A stretch of DNA of 5,941 nt, from the NCBI GenBank assembly GCA_903916165.1, contig CAIWVR010000542.1, positions 1-5,941 of the forward strand, read 5' to 3'. Below are positions 5,884 to 5,941 of the stretch, one piece after another. Under the pieces are notes generated by a model. The model saw nothing but the letters and a program-made list of their open reading frames with translations. It made no database searches and was not told the DNA's origin. The stretch is from an uncultured Hyphomicrobiales bacterium. GTDB lineage: Bacteria > Pseudomonadota > Alphaproteobacteria > Rhizobiales > Beijerinckiaceae. Numbering within the stretch: the first letter of the stretch is position 1; every line of letters starts with the position of its first letter. Made by a program: the position numbers and the translations under genes.

Positions 5884-5941
5884 ATGTCTATCCTCGCCCA
5901 GCTGAAAGTGCTCATTGTCGACGACACTTCGACGAGCCGCA
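5884..5941 (+). CDS. cheY2: Second CheY-type response regulator, first 19 residues (3' truncated by the window edge)
   Basis: Only MSILAQLKVLIVDDTSTSR is visible. The hydrophobic first strand KVLIVDD with the acidic pair Asp13-Asp14 is the start of a receiver domain, and the position right after cheB matches cheY2 of the rhizobial che operon. In S. meliloti CheY2 is the main regulator that binds the flagellar motor and passes its phosphate back through CheA to CheY1. The phospho-acceptor, threonine and lysine lie beyond the window, so identity rests on the first strand and synteny. The start is supported by AAGGAG at 5871-5876. In related genomes cheD follows. Confidence 0.85.
   Translation, partial: MSILAQLKVLIVDDTSTSR

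Noticed and set aside
1..5941. Search for mobile elements, tRNA or rRNA genes, CRISPR arrays, attachment sites or a novel non-chemotaxis system
   Set aside because: Nearly every base is within an intact chemotaxis gene; gaps are 22 bases or fewer. No inverted repeats, transposase, spaced repeats or RNA gene signatures were seen by eye.

Overview
The window holds most of a single, tightly packed chemotaxis operon, all on the + strand. The order is: 3' end of a chemoreceptor gene (mcp), a small STAS-like gene (probable cheS), cheY1, cheA, cheW, cheR, cheB, and the first 19 codons of a second cheY (probable cheY2). Two features point to an alphaproteobacterium, most likely Hyphomicrobiales (Rhizobium, Agrobacterium, Mesorhizobium, Hoeflea and relatives). 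The base composition is G+C-rich, and the order receptor-cheS-cheY1-cheA-cheW-cheR-cheB-cheY2 matches the Sinorhizobium meliloti che operon as I remember it. I cannot name the genus.

Layout: 1-619 encodes the receptor signalling tip, the descending methylation helix, a flexible Ala/Pro/Arg-rich tail and a C-terminal SWEEF pentapeptide. 629-928 is the CheS-like protein. 925-1290 is a single-domain CheY. 1313-3469 is a full-length CheA with P1-P5 domains. 3476-3937 is CheW. 3934-4824 is the CheR methyltransferase. 4826-5872 is the CheB methylesterase with its receiver domain. 5884 onward starts another receiver protein. Gaps are at most 22 bases, and two junctions are ATGA overlaps (925-928 and 3934-3937). 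I see no internal promoter or terminator, so the operon presumably starts upstream of the window and continues downstream; cheD is the expected next gene.

How the parts work together: the receptor, CheW and CheA form the signalling array. CheA phosphorylates CheB and the two CheYs. CheR and CheB set receptor methylation, and the SWEEF tail is a probable tether for CheR and perhaps CheB. By analogy with S. meliloti, CheY2 would act on the flagellar motor while CheY1, helped by CheS bound to CheA, drains phosphate as a sink.

The coding frames are intact, and every catalytic residue I checked in CheY1, CheA, CheR and CheB is present. I found no mobile element, RNA gene, CRISPR array or evident undescribed system. 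The points most worth a second look are the CheS-like protein, whose STAS fold appears to lack the phosphorylatable serine, and the matched pair of receptor tether and CheR beta-loop.
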